From: Deltaproteobacteria bacterium
Lineage (GTDB): Bacteria > Myxococcota_A > UBA9160 > SZUA-336
DNA: 43,106 bases
NCBI GenBank assembly: GCA_029261925.1
Contig: JAJDAJ010000043.1
Span: 1 to 43,106, forward strand
Direction of reading: 5' to 3'
Positions 15,038-23,499 of the stretch are shown in pieces. How positions within the stretch are numbered: position 1 is the first letter of the stretch; the number at the start of each line of letters is the position of its first letter. A program made the position numbers and the translations under genes. The notes below the pieces were generated by a model. It was not told where the DNA came from. It saw nothing but the letters and a program-made list of their open reading frames with translations, and did no database searches.

Positions 15038-16126
15038 ATGATGAGCGAGAGCGCGCGGGCGATGGTGCAGACCGGTGTGGAGAAGCTCGAGCTGCAGCGC
15101 TTCGAGCGCCCCGTCATCGGCGAGAACGACGCGCTGCTGCGCGTCGAGGCCTGCGGCATCTGCGGCACCGACTACGAGACCTTCGGGGGCGGCGTGGCGC
15201 TGCCCTACCCGGCGATCCCGGGGCACGAGCCGGTCGGCCGGATCGAGGAGATCGGCCCGCGCGCCGCGAAGCGCTGGGGGCTCGAGCCCGGCGATCGCGT
15301 CGTGGTGCAGTCGGACTTCGGCTGCGGGCGCTGCCTGGCGTGCATGGAGGGCCAGGAGTGCATCGTGGCGCCCGGCGCGCACGGCTTCATGCCGACCAGC
15401 GCCGCGCCCGCGCTCTGGGGCGGCTACGCCGAGCTCATGTACCTGGCGCCGGGCTCCGTGCCCCACCGGATCGACCGGCGCATCGAGCCCCGCGTGGCGG
15501 CGCTGTACAACCCGCTCGGCGCCGGCTTCGCCTGGGCGGTCGCGGCGGCCGGCCTGCAGTTTGGCGACAGCATCGCGATCCTGGGCCCCGGCCAGCGGGG
15601 CCTCGCCTGCGTGATCGCCGCGTCGGTCAGCGGCGCGGGGCGCATCTTCCTGACCGGACTCGGCTCGCGCGACGCGCACAAGATGGCACTCGCCACGGAG
15701 CTGGGGGCCGACGTGGTCATCGACGTGGAGTGCGAGGACGCGATCGAGCGCGTCCTGGGCGAGACGGGAGGCCGGGGCGCGGACGTGGTCGTCGACACCA
15801 CGCCCCACGCGACACGGCCCGTGGTGGACGCCGTGCGCATGGCGCGCCCCGGCGGAACGATCGTGCTCGCGGGCCTGAAGGGCCGCGGCAACCACGTCCC
15901 CGGGTTCCCGTCCGACGAGGTCGCCATGCGCTACCAGACGATCCGCGGCGTGCGCGCCGTCGACTACCGCAGCTTCCGCCAGGCCGTGCGGCTGATCGAG
16001 TCGGGTCGGGTTCCCGTGGAGCGCCTGCACACGCACCACTTTCCGCTCGAGGAGGCCGAGCGCGCCGTCCGCACGCTGGCCGACTCCGGCCAGCACGGCG
16101 CGATCTCGATCACCGTGGAGCCCTGA
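15038..16126 (+). CDS. zinc-dependent medium-chain alcohol dehydrogenase (1)
   Basis: The protein has 362 residues. Catalytic zinc ligands are in ACGICGTDYE (Cys42) and PGHEPVG (His63, Glu64). The structural zinc site has four cysteines at 96, 99, 102 and 108 (CGRCLACMEGQEC). A nucleotide-binding region follows at about 185-260 (ILGPGQRGLA, with GPGQRG in place of the common GxGxxG, so the dinucleotide loop is slightly altered). Such enzymes oxidise alcohols to aldehydes or ketones with NAD(P). Its position right after P450 (2) suggests it handles that enzyme's product. GGGAG precedes ATG 15038; a second ATG follows at once. Confidence 0.88.
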   Translation: MMSESARAMVQTGVEKLELQRFERPVIGENDALLRVEACGICGTDYETFGGGVALPYPAIPGHEPVGRIEEIGPRAAKRWGLEPGDRVVVQSDFGCGRCLACMEGQECIVAPGAHGFMPTSAAPALWGGYAELMYLAPGSVPHRIDRRIEPRVAALYNPLGAGFAWAVAAAGLQFGDSIAILGPGQRGLACVIAASVSGAGRIFLTGLGSRDAHKMALATELGADVVIDVECEDAIERVLGETGGRGADVVVDTTPHATRPVVDAVRMARPGGTIVLAGLKGRGNHVPGFPSDEVAMRYQTIRGVRAVDYRSFRQAVRLIESGRVPVERLHTHHFPLEEAERAVRTLADSGQHGAISITVEP

Positions 16127-16157
16127 TCGGACCGGCGACGCGCGCGGAGCGCCGCGG

Positions 16158-16163
16158 TATCGT
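16158..16163 (+). promoter_or_regulatory. -10-like box of the GDT1-family gene
   Basis: TATCGT ends seven bases before the ATG at 16171, with no Shine-Dalgarno sequence between. A clear -35 box is not visible. It belongs to the recurrent leaderless-type arrangement in this window. Confidence 0.3.
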
Positions 16164-16170
16164 CCCGTTC

Positions 16171-16449
16171 ATGGAATGGAAGCTCTTCGCCTCGACGTTC
16201 GCTGCGATCTTCCTGGCCGAGATCGGCGACAAGACGCAGCTCGCCACGCTCTCGCTTGCCGCGGGAGGATCGTCTCGCTGGGTCGTCTTCGCCGCGGCCT
16301 CGCTCGCGCTGGTCGCGACCTCGGCGATCGCCGTGATCGCCGGCGAGGCGGTCAGCCGCATCTTCCCGCCGCTCTGGCTGCACCGCGGCGCGGGCGCGCT
16401 CTTCATCGTTCTGGGGCTGTGGTTCCTGCTCGGGAGCGGCCCGGAGTAG
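16171..16449 (+). CDS. GDT1/TMEM165 (UPF0016) half-size cation transporter
   Basis: The protein has 92 residues with three membrane helices. The conserved metal-binding motif E-x-G-D-K-T is present once (AEIGDKTQLATLSLAAG, residues 16-32). Typical bacterial and eukaryotic members have two such repeats in about 200 residues. Half-length members with one repeat are known in several phyla and would need to form a dimer, so this is not necessarily a truncation. The likely job is export of Mn2+ or exchange of Ca2+/Mn2+ at the inner membrane. It has its own leaderless-type start and is unrelated to the catabolic genes around it. Confidence 0.85.
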   Translation: MEWKLFASTFAAIFLAEIGDKTQLATLSLAAGGSSRWVVFAAASLALVATSAIAVIAGEAVSRIFPPLWLHRGAGALFIVLGLWFLLGSGPE

Positions 16450-16480
16450 GCAGCCGAGCCCACCCCGGGGTACGCCGGCG

Positions 16481-16510
16481 TTGACCCCGCAGCGGCACGG
16501 TGCGTACGAT
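16481..16510 (+). promoter_or_regulatory. promoter of P450 (3)
   Basis: TTGACC (16481-16486), an 18-base spacer and TACGAT (16505-16510) form one of the best promoters in the window. The ATG is at 16520, so the leader would be only about three bases. Confidence 0.5.
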
Positions 16511-16519
16511 GCGGGCTGC

Positions 16520-17746
16520 ATGTCTCTGCTCGATGCCGCGCGCTACGCGAGCGAGGGCTACCCGCACGCCGAGTGGACCGAGCTGCGCCGCCGCGCGCCG
16601 GTCATGCGCGTCGAGCCGGCCGCCGGAGACCCGTACTGGGCGTTGACGCGGCACGCCGACGTGGTCGCGGTCTCGCGGCAGCCGCGGCGCTTCCGCAACT
16701 GGCCGCGCTTCAAGGCGTCGGAGGGCGCCGGCGAGCTGGCGGCGACGCCGACGCTGATCACCCTGGATCCGCCGCGGCACGGTGCGCTGCGACGCCTGGT
16801 CAGCGCCCGCTTCACGCCGCGTGCCCTGCGCGCCCTGGCCGCCGGGATCGAGCGCATCGCGGCGGGCGTGCTCGACGACGCGGCCGACGCGGGCGGCAGC
16901 GAGATCGACTTCGTGACGAGCGTCGCCGCGCCGCTGCCGATCGCGGCGATCGCGCGCATGATGGGTCTGCCGGAGTCGGAGTGGCCGGTGCTCTTCCGGC
17001 TGACGAGCGCCACGGTCGGCGCGTACGACCCGGAGTTCCAGCAGCCGGGCGAGACGCCCGCCGATACCATCGCGCGCTCGCAGCGCGAGCTGCTCGACTA
17101 CTTCGCTGGTCTGGCCGTCCAGAGACGCGCGCGGCCGACCGAGGACCTGGCCGGCCTGCTGGTCCGCGCGCGGGTCGATGGCGAGCCGCTCGTCGACGCC
17201 GACCTGCTTGCCTACTACCTGATCCTGGTCGTCGCGGGCAACGAGACCACGCGCAACGCGATCAGCGGGGGTCTGCTCGCCTTCATCGAGCACCCCGACC
17301 AGTGGGAGCAGCTGCGCGCCGACCCGTCGCTGATCGACGCGGCGGTCGAGGAGATCCTGCGCTGGACCACACCGGTGATCCACATGGCGCGCACGGCCGC
17401 CGCCGACGTCGAGCTGGGCGGCCAGAGGATCGCGAAGGGCGATCTCGTGGCCATGTTCTACCCGTCGGCGAACCGCGACGAGGACGTCTTCGACCTGCCG
17501 TTCGAGTTCTGCATCGACCGGCAGCCGAACCGCCACCTGGCGTTCGGCGTGGGCGAGCACTTCTGCCTGGGCGCGCACCTGGCCCGCCTGGAGCTGCGCG
17601 CTGTCTTCCGACAGCTCGCCCTGCGCCTCGAGCACGTGGAGCTCACGGGTGATCCGGAGCGGCTCGCGTCGCCCAACGTGGGCGGCATCAAGCGGCTGCC
17701 CGTGCGCCTCGAGCTGGCCCCCGATCCCGAGGAGACGCGAGCATGA
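16520..17746 (+). CDS. cytochrome P450 monooxygenase (3)
   Basis: The protein has 408 residues. It has AGNETT (239-244), Glu278/Arg281 and the heme loop FGVGEHFCLGAHLA with Cys349. Early segments (GYPHAEWTELRRRAP, WALTRHADVVAVSRQP, TLDPPRHGALRRLVSARFTP) place it in the same broad steroid/terpenoid-type group as P450 (2). No anchor is present. Its stop overlaps the start of an NTF2-like gene (ATGA), so the two products are made together. NTF2/SnoaL proteins often act as small isomerases or hydratases, which might act on the hydroxylated product. The redox partner is missing from the window. Confidence 0.93.
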   Translation: MSLLDAARYASEGYPHAEWTELRRRAPVMRVEPAAGDPYWALTRHADVVAVSRQPRRFRNWPRFKASEGAGELAATPTLITLDPPRHGALRRLVSARFTPRALRALAAGIERIAAGVLDDAADAGGSEIDFVTSVAAPLPIAAIARMMGLPESEWPVLFRLTSATVGAYDPEFQQPGETPADTIARSQRELLDYFAGLAVQRRARPTEDLAGLLVRARVDGEPLVDADLLAYYLILVVAGNETTRNAISGGLLAFIEHPDQWEQLRADPSLIDAAVEEILRWTTPVIHMARTAAADVELGGQRIAKGDLVAMFYPSANRDEDVFDLPFEFCIDRQPNRHLAFGVGEHFCLGAHLARLELRAVFRQLALRLEHVELTGDPERLASPNVGGIKRLPVRLELAPDPEETRA

Positions 17747-18147
17747 CGAACCTGGAGCACACGCGGCGCATCTTCGATGCCAAGGCGAGCAGCGGGAGCA
17801 ACAGCGCCCTGCTCGACGCGCTGCACGACGACGTGCGCTGGACGATCACGGGCAGCTCCCGGGCGTCGCGCACCTACGAGGGCAAGGGCGATCTCGTGCG
17901 CGGCATCCTCGACCCGCTGGCGCGGCGCCTGGACGGCCCGGTGCGCTCGCACGTCGAGGAGATCCTCGAGGCTGGCGACACGATGATCGTGCGCTGGCGC
18001 GGCGAGAGCCGCACGCTCTGGGGCGAGCCGTACCGCAACGACTACTGCTGGCTGCTGACCTGGGCCGACGGCAAGGTCGTGCGCGTCATCGCCTACATCG
18101 ACACATTGCTGCTGGAGTGCGTGCTCGCCCACGAGCTCACGTCCTGA
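17743..18147 (+). CDS. NTF2-like/SnoaL-like protein coupled to P450 (3)
   Basis: The protein has 134 residues, one NTF2 fold. The start is a helix (NLEHTRRIFDAKASSGSN), then LLDALHDDVRWTITGSS, where W-T-I-x-G-x-S is typical of SnoaL-like proteins. It ends with a beta sheet (GDTMIVRWRGESRTLWG, YCWLLTWADGKVVRVIAYID). Relatives are small enzymes or ligand-binding proteins. The ATG overlaps the P450 stop by four bases, implying a functional link, such as binding or rearranging the P450 product. The exact reaction is unknown. Confidence 0.8.
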   Translation: MTNLEHTRRIFDAKASSGSNSALLDALHDDVRWTITGSSRASRTYEGKGDLVRGILDPLARRLDGPVRSHVEEILEAGDTMIVRWRGESRTLWGEPYRNDYCWLLTWADGKVVRVIAYIDTLLLECVLAHELTS

Positions 18148-18262
18148 CGGCGTCTGCCTGCGCGGGGCGCAGCTCGTGGCGGATCAGCAGGTGCTCGATG
18201 CCGGCGATCAGGCTGGAGCGCAGGCGCTCGGGCGGGCCGGCGAGCTCGACCGACTCGATGCG
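18137..18262 (-). pseudogene. possible C-terminal coding remnant, no start codon
   Basis: On the minus strand a frame reads RIESVELAGPPERLRSSLIA then GIEHLLIRHELRPAQA and stops at 18137-18139. Its third positions are almost all G or C and it looks like a helical protein tail, but no start codon lies before it. It overlaps the end of the NTF2-like gene by 11 bases. I do not recognise the family. It may be the tail of a gene deleted when the short-chain dehydrogenase gene was joined here, or chance. Confidence 0.25.
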
Positions 18263-18269
18263 CGCTCGC

Positions 18270-19055
18270 TCACTCCGGCGGGGCCGTCGGCGCCGGGGAG
18301 CCGGCGATCAGCCCGCCGTCGGCGACGAACTCGGAGCCCGTCGAGTAGGCGCTGTCGTCCGACGCCAGGAACAGCGCCAGCTTCGCGATGTCCTCGGGCG
18401 TGCCGGCACGGCTCAGCGGCGCCAGCCGCCGGGTGTGCGCGTCGAGGCGCGCGTGGACCTCCTCCGGTGGCACGCCCTCCCGGGCCCCCATGTGCGTGTG
18501 GATGAAGCCCGGGTGGATCGAGTTCACGCGGATGTTCCGGTGGCCCAGCTCCATCGCCGCCGCCTTGGTCATGCCCCGCACGGCCCACTTGCTGGCGACG
18601 TAGCCCATCAGGTAGTCCATGCCGACCATCCCGTCGATCGACGAGATGTTCACGATCGAGCCGCCCCCGGCCGCCGTCATCGGCTCGACCACCGCGCGCA
18701 TGCCGAGGAAGACGCCGGTCTGGTTGACGTCGATCACGCGCTGCCAGCTCTCGAGCGTCATGCGGTGCAGCGGCGCCGACTCGGCGATCCCGGCGTTGTT
18801 CACCAGCACGTCGAGCTTGCCGAAGGCGGCGGTCGTGGCGGCGACCGCGTCCGCCCACGCGTCCTCGCGGGTCACGTCCAGGTGCTGGTAGATCGCGTCG
18901 GCACCGATCTCCGCGGCGACCGCCTTGCCCTCGGCATCGAGCACGTCGCACACGGCGACCTTCGCGCCCTCGGCGGCGAACATGCGCGCCTCCGCCTGGC
19001 CCATGCCGCGCGCCGCGCCGCTGATCAGTGCCACCTTGCCGTCGAGTCGTCCCAT
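18270..19055 (-). CDS. short-chain dehydrogenase/reductase
   Basis: The protein has 261 residues, a classical SDR. The cofactor loop GAARGMG is at 13-19, NNAG at 86-89 and the catalytic set Ser138/139, Tyr152, Lys156 is in IVNISS and GYVASK. VLDAEG at the strand-2 end, with Asp37, favours NAD(H). The sequence MGRLDGKVALISGAARGMGQ resembles 3-alpha/20-beta-hydroxysteroid dehydrogenases and 3-oxoacyl reductases. A steroid or other alcohol/ketone substrate fits the P450-rich setting, but this is only inference. GGAGGA lies nine bases before the ATG. The ORF reaching to 19244 is an artefact: the extra 63 residues are not SDR-like. Confidence 0.9.
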   Translation of the reverse strand: MGRLDGKVALISGAARGMGQAEARMFAAEGAKVAVCDVLDAEGKAVAAEIGADAIYQHLDVTREDAWADAVAATTAAFGKLDVLVNNAGIAESAPLHRMTLESWQRVIDVNQTGVFLGMRAVVEPMTAAGGGSIVNISSIDGMVGMDYLMGYVASKWAVRGMTKAAAMELGHRNIRVNSIHPGFIHTHMGAREGVPPEEVHARLDAHTRRLAPLSRAGTPEDIAKLALFLASDDSAYSTGSEFVADGGLIAGSPAPTAPPE

Positions 19056-19137
19056 GGCTGCCGTCCTCCGCCCGTGCGTGCGGAGGATCTCACGCCCCGC
19101 GCCGGGCCGCGGAAACTGGCACGGGCTGACCCTTCGA

Positions 19138-19542
19138 TCAGTGCACGGTCGGGGGCCCTGGCTCCTCCGCGGCGGCGGCGGGCGGGACCGGACCGGCCTG
19201 GTGGTGGACCAGACGCCACTCGCCGTCCTCGCGGACGAAGACATTGGTCGCGATCAGCTCGCCCCCACCCAGCAGCTCGCGGCAGATCACGAAGCCCGCG
19301 TCGCCCATCAGGAAGGGCCGCTCCGCGCTGCAGCGGATGTCCGGTGGGCTGGGACCCTCGATGATCCGCCGCCAGCTCTCCAGGACCTCGCCGCGACCGT
19401 GCACGGCGGCCCAGCCGGGGTGGATCACGGCGACCTCGTGCTCGCTGGCCCAGAGCTTGTCGAGCCGCGACAGGTCCCGGCCCCGGAACGCCTCGTAGAA
19501 GGCCCGGTTCGCCTCGATCAGCGTGCGCTCGTCGCCGGTCAT
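19138..19542 (-). CDS. NTF2-like (SnoaL/DUF4440-type) protein
   Basis: The protein has 134 residues. It starts with helix TLIEANRAFYEAFRGRDLSR, then LWASEHEVAVIHPGW, where the H-P-G-W segment and later ESWRRIIEG are typical of the SnoaL_3/DUF4440 group. It ends LIATNVFVREDGEWRLVHHQAG. The W-R-L-V-H-H-Q-x-G ending is common to this subfamily. GGAGGG precedes the start. It lies between the SDR gene, on the same strand 82 bases downstream, and the divergent deacylase gene. Cytoplasmic; precise role unknown. Confidence 0.8.
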   Translation of the reverse strand: MTGDERTLIEANRAFYEAFRGRDLSRLDKLWASEHEVAVIHPGWAAVHGRGEVLESWRRIIEGPSPPDIRCSAERPFLMGDAGFVICRELLGGGELIATNVFVREDGEWRLVHHQAGPVPPAAAAEEPGPPTVH

Positions 19543-19658
19543 GCCGGTTCCCTCCTGCCTTGCCTGCCGTAGCTAGTAGAACTTCCGCGGGCCAGACTCC
19601 ACGTTCTGGCCCGACTTCGATATCCTGTTGCGGTCAATCTCTGACCGGAGAGAGCTCC

Positions 19659-21383
19659 ATGCACGACCTGATCATCCGCGGTGGCACCATTCACGACGGC
19701 TCCGGTGAGCCCGGCTTCACGGGCGACGTCGCGATCCGCGACGGGCGGATCGTCGAGGTCGGCCGGGTCGAGGGCACGGCGCGGCGCGAGATCGATGCCG
19801 ATGGCCTGCTGGTCACGCCGGGCTTCGTGGACATCCACACGCACTACGATGGTCAGGTCACCTGGGATCCGCATCTGCTCCCGTCCGGCGCGCATGGTGT
19901 GACCACGGCGGTCTTCGGCAACTGCGGCGTGGGCTTCGCGCCCGTCGCGCCGGGCAAGGAGCGCTACCTCATCGAGCTCATGGAGGGGGTCGAGGACATC
20001 CCCGGCACCGCGCTGGCCGAGGGCATCGAGTGGGAGTGGGAGAGCTTCCCCGAGTTCCTCGACGCGCTCGACCGCCGTCGCCTGGCGCTCGACGTGGGCA
20101 CGCAGGTGCCGCACGGCGCGGTGCGCGCGTACGCCATGGGCGAGCGCGGCGCGCGCAACCAGCCCGCGAACGCCGACGACATCGCGCAGATGGCGCGGCT
20201 GGTGCGCGAGGGCATGGAGGCGGGCGCGCTGGGCTTCTCGACCTCGCGCACGATCGTCCACCGCGCGATCGACGGCGAGCCGGTGCCCGGCACGTTCGCA
20301 GCCGAGGACGAGCTCTTCGGCATCGGCCGCGCCATGGGCCGCGGCGTGTTCGAGCTGGCGCCCGCCGGCGCGGCGGGCGAGGACGTGCTCGCGCCTCGCA
20401 AGGAGATCGAGTGGATGTGCCGGCTCTCGGCCGAGACGGGCCGGCCGGTCACGTTCGCCATGATCCAGGTCGACGGCGACCCGACGCTCTGGCGCGACCT
20501 GCTCGAGCGCTCGCGCGAGGCCGTCGCCGACGGCGCGCAGGTCTTCCCGCAGGTGGCGGGCCGGCCCTCGGGCCTGCTGATGGGGCTGCAGACCGCGATG
20601 CACCCGTTCTCGGTGCGCCCCAGCTACCGCGCGATCGCGGACCTGCCGCTGGCCGAGCGCGTGCAGCGCATGCAAGACCCCGAGCTGCGCCGCCGCATCG
20701 TCTCGGAGCAGGTCGAGCTCTCCGCGCCGATGCAGCAGTACATCGCGACCAGCTTCCACAAGCTCTTCCCGATGGGCGACCCGCCCAACTACGAGCCGCG
20801 CCGGGAGGACAGCGTGGCCGGCATCGCCGCCCGCGAGGGGCGTACGCCCGATGACGTGCTCTACGACCTCATGCTGCGGCAGGGCGGCAAGGAGCTGCTG
20901 CTCTTCCACCTGTTCAACTTCAGCGACTTCAACTGCGACCACATGATCGAGATGTTCCGCCACCCGCGTGCGGCCTTCGGCCTGGGCGACGGGGGCGCGC
21001 ACTGCGGCGTGATCTGCGACGCCAGCATCCCCACCTTCATGTTCACGCACTGGACCCGGGACCGGAAGGGCGAGCAGCTGCCGGTCGAGTTCGTGGTCCG
21101 CCGCATGACGCACGACACGTCGCAGCTCTACGGCCTGCACGACCGCGGCCTGCTGCGCCCGGGATACCTCGGCGACGTGAACGTGATCGACTACGAGAAC
21201 CTGCGCCTGCACCGGCCCGAGATGGCGCACGACCTGCCCGGCGGCGCGCGCCGCCTGATGCAGCACGCCGACGGCTACCGTTACACGATCAAGCGCGGCG
21301 AGATCACGCTGCAGGACGGCGAGATCACCGACGCGCGGCCCGGCGGCCTGATCCGCGGCGCGCAGGAGGCGCCGGCCTCCTAG
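19659..21383 (+). CDS. N-acyl-D-amino-acid deacylase-family amidohydrolase
   Basis: The protein has 574 residues, within the family range of about 480-580. It starts HDLIIRGGTIHDGSG, the usual small beta domain of amidohydrolases. The HxH metal motif is in FVDIHTHYDGQVTWDP (His60, His62, Asp64), with VFGNCGVGFAP and GAHCGVICDAS further on. The C-terminal beta domain is RPGYLGDVNVIDYENLRL. Family members remove acyl groups from D-amino acids or hydrolyse related amides with zinc. The true substrate is unknown. GGAGAGAG precedes the ATG. A TATCCT box lies about 33 bases upstream. It is followed by a strong hairpin against the convergent kinase gene. Confidence 0.88.
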   Translation: MHDLIIRGGTIHDGSGEPGFTGDVAIRDGRIVEVGRVEGTARREIDADGLLVTPGFVDIHTHYDGQVTWDPHLLPSGAHGVTTAVFGNCGVGFAPVAPGKERYLIELMEGVEDIPGTALAEGIEWEWESFPEFLDALDRRRLALDVGTQVPHGAVRAYAMGERGARNQPANADDIAQMARLVREGMEAGALGFSTSRTIVHRAIDGEPVPGTFAAEDELFGIGRAMGRGVFELAPAGAAGEDVLAPRKEIEWMCRLSAETGRPVTFAMIQVDGDPTLWRDLLERSREAVADGAQVFPQVAGRPSGLLMGLQTAMHPFSVRPSYRAIADLPLAERVQRMQDPELRRRIVSEQVELSAPMQQYIATSFHKLFPMGDPPNYEPRREDSVAGIAAREGRTPDDVLYDLMLRQGGKELLLFHLFNFSDFNCDHMIEMFRHPRAAFGLGDGGAHCGVICDASIPTFMFTHWTRDRKGEQLPVEFVVRRMTHDTSQLYGLHDRGLLRPGYLGDVNVIDYENLRLHRPEMAHDLPGGARRLMQHADGYRYTIKRGEITLQDGEITDARPGGLIRGAQEAPAS

Positions 21384-21398
21384 CGGGCTGCTGGCCCG

Positions 21399-21430
21399 CT
21401 CCGGCCGATCCGGGACGGATCGAGCCGGAG
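21399..21430. terminator. bidirectional terminator-like hairpin between convergent genes
   Basis: CTCCGGC-CGATCC (21399-21411) pairs with GGATCG-A-GCCGGAG (21417-21430), with one bulged A and a GGGAC loop. A smaller perfect hairpin, GCGGGC/GCCCGC (21383-21399), sits just before it. Both lie between the deacylase stop and the kinase stop and could serve both strands, though no T-run is seen. Confidence 0.5.
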
Positions 21431-21435
21431 ATGAC

Positions 21436-23493
21436 TCAGCCGGCCACGGCCTTCCCGTCGCTCAGCGGGAGCGTGAACTCGAACTCGCTGCCCTCGTCCG
21501 GGGTGCTCCGGACCGAGACGTTGCCGCCGTGGTCGTTGACGATCTGCTTGACCAGCACCAGCCCGAGTCCCGTGCCCTGGACCTTGCGCGCCTCGGGGTT
21601 CTCGCCCCGGTAGAACTTCTGGAAGAGCTTCTCGAGGGTCGCCTCGCTCATGCCGACGCCCTCGTCGCGGATCGTGACGCGTGCCTGGTCCGGATCACCG
21701 GTCAGCGTCACGTGCACGGTGCTGTCCTGCGGCGAGAACTTCACGGCGTTCGAGCAGAGGTTCAGGACGACCTGTGAGATCCGGTCCCGGTCGGCGTGCA
21801 CCCGCAGCGGATCGTCGGGGACCTTCACTTCGAAGCGGTGCCTGGCCGCTCCGGCCGCGCAGACGTCCACGGAATAGGGGACCAGCTCGGCCAGGTCGAG
21901 GTCGACGAGCTCGTAGTCGGCTGCGCCGGCCTCGATGCGCTGCACGTCGAGGAAGTCGTTGACGAGCTTCGTGAGCCGTTCGGCCTCGGTGTGGATCACT
22001 CCCAGGTACTTGCGCTGATCCTCCGCCGAGTGCTCGCGTCCGAGCAGCAGCTCCACGAAGCCACGGATGCTGGCCAGTGGCGTACGAAGCTCGTGATTGG
22101 CCGTGTTCATCAGCTCGTCCTTCAGGCGGTCGAGCTCCTTCGCCTCGGTGATGTCGCGGACGTACGCCGTGAACACCGGGGGACCCTGACCCGTATGGAT
22201 CGGCACGATCGACATCTCGGCAGGGAACTCGTCTCCGTCGGCGCGTAGCGCGTCGACCTCGATGCGACGGCCGCTCATCACCTCCTGCCCGGTCTCGAGG
22301 TAGCGGGACAGGCCCCGCTCGTGTGCCTCGCGCCGGGACTCGGGGATGATCAGCCGCGCGAGCGACCGTCCCAGCACGTTCGCGCGCGCGTGCCCGAAGG
22401 TCTCCTCGGCGGCGGGATTCCACTCGAGGATCGTGCCCTCCGCGTCGATCGTGATCACGCAGTCGAGCGCGGTCTCGACCAGCAGCAGCTTGCGCTCCTC
22501 GCTGACGCGCAGCGCCTCCTGGTCGCGCTCGCGGGCGGCGAGCTGCACCACCAGCGCCGCGAGCGGCTCGATCAGCTGCAGCGGCGGGAGCGAGGCGGGA
22601 AGCGCGCCGCGCGTCATCATCACGAGCACGCCGCGGATGTGCCCGCCCAGGTGCACGGGGAGCGCCAGCGCTCCCCCGACCCCGGCGCGCTCGCGGAGCT
22701 TGCGCAGGAGCGGATCGGCGGTCGATTCGAGCGAGCGGCACTCCTGGGGCGCGTCCACGGCCCAGGTGCGGCCGGCGAGACCGACCCCGCGCCGGAACGT
22801 CGCCTGGCGGGTCCGCTCTGCGAAGGGTCCGAGCAGCGCGTCTCCGACGCACCAGACCTCGTCGCAGCGCAGCACGTCCCAGGCCGGGTCGATGCGCCAG
22901 AGCTCCACGTAGTCCATGTCGAGGCCGCGTCCGAGCTCACCCAGCGCGCCCCGGAATCCGGCGTCGCTGGCGGCGGTCTCGACGATCGCGCGGATCAGGT
23001 CGGCGGGTGCCGACGCGCTGCCGGGCACGCGGTGGTCGGGAATCTCGCGTGCCAGCAGCTCGACGGCCCCGTCTGCCGCGAAGTCGGCGACCGCGTCGAG
23101 CCAGATCGCGGCCCCGTTGGCGCCGGTCGCCATGATCTCGAAGCGATCGAGGCGCGTCTCGTCCGAGCCGCGGGCCGGGAGGAGCAGCGGCAGGAAGCGT
23201 GCGTCGAACAGGTCGCGCACGCGCAGCGCCGCGTGCGCTTCACGGCCCAGCAGGCGCAGGCCCGCGGGGCTGACGCGGGTCACGAGGCCCTCCGTATCGT
23301 AGGAGACCGCCAGATCCGCGCCCTGCTCGCACAGGCGCGTCCAGCGCTCCCGGAGGGCATCGGCCTGCGCGCGACAGCTGGAGCGATCGGTCTCCAGTGC
23401 AGCGGCACGCGCAGCTGCGCGGCGCCAGGCCAGCGCGAGAGCGGTGCAGGGAAGCGCGCCGAGCCCGAGCCCGAGCAGGAGAGCGGGATCCAC
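21436..23493 (-). CDS. membrane sensor histidine kinase with PAS and GAF domains
   Basis: The protein has 685 residues. Residues 4-22 are one membrane segment (LLLGLGLGALPCTALALAW), then a coiled-coil-like stretch. Residues about 55-150 are PAS-like, about 170-330 are GAF-like (VGLAGRTWAVDAPQE, GVGGALALPVHLGGHIRGVL) and 335-455 are a canonical PAS (ITIDAEGTILEWNPAAEETF...DITEAK). The dimerisation domain holds His467 in NHELRTPLASIRG. The ATPase domain has N, G1 and G2 boxes (LNLCSNAVKFSPQ, DEGVGM, GTGLGLVLVKQI). All catalytic parts are present. The receiver gene lies six bases upstream on the same strand, so they form one operon divergent from the Tad pilus operon. The pair may report a cytoplasmic or redox cue to control of surface attachment. 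Confidence 0.9.
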   Translation of the reverse strand: MDPALLLGLGLGALPCTALALAWRRAAARAAALETDRSSCRAQADALRERWTRLCEQGADLAVSYDTEGLVTRVSPAGLRLLGREAHAALRVRDLFDARFLPLLLPARGSDETRLDRFEIMATGANGAAIWLDAVADFAADGAVELLAREIPDHRVPGSASAPADLIRAIVETAASDAGFRGALGELGRGLDMDYVELWRIDPAWDVLRCDEVWCVGDALLGPFAERTRQATFRRGVGLAGRTWAVDAPQECRSLESTADPLLRKLRERAGVGGALALPVHLGGHIRGVLVMMTRGALPASLPPLQLIEPLAALVVQLAARERDQEALRVSEERKLLLVETALDCVITIDAEGTILEWNPAAEETFGHARANVLGRSLARLIIPESRREAHERGLSRYLETGQEVMSGRRIEVDALRADGDEFPAEMSIVPIHTGQGPPVFTAYVRDITEAKELDRLKDELMNTANHELRTPLASIRGFVELLLGREHSAEDQRKYLGVIHTEAERLTKLVNDFLDVQRIEAGAADYELVDLDLAELVPYSVDVCAAGAARHRFEVKVPDDPLRVHADRDRISQVVLNLCSNAVKFSPQDSTVHVTLTGDPDQARVTIRDEGVGMSEATLEKLFQKFYRGENPEARKVQGTGLGLVLVKQIVNDHGGNVSVRSTPDEGSEFEFTLPLSDGKAVAG

Positions 23494-23499
23494 GAGGAG

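Noticed and set aside
19539..21266. 575-residue open frame opposite the deacylase gene
   Set aside because: It is Arg/His/Ala-rich shadow sequence with no motif, while the plus strand encodes a clear amidohydrolase.
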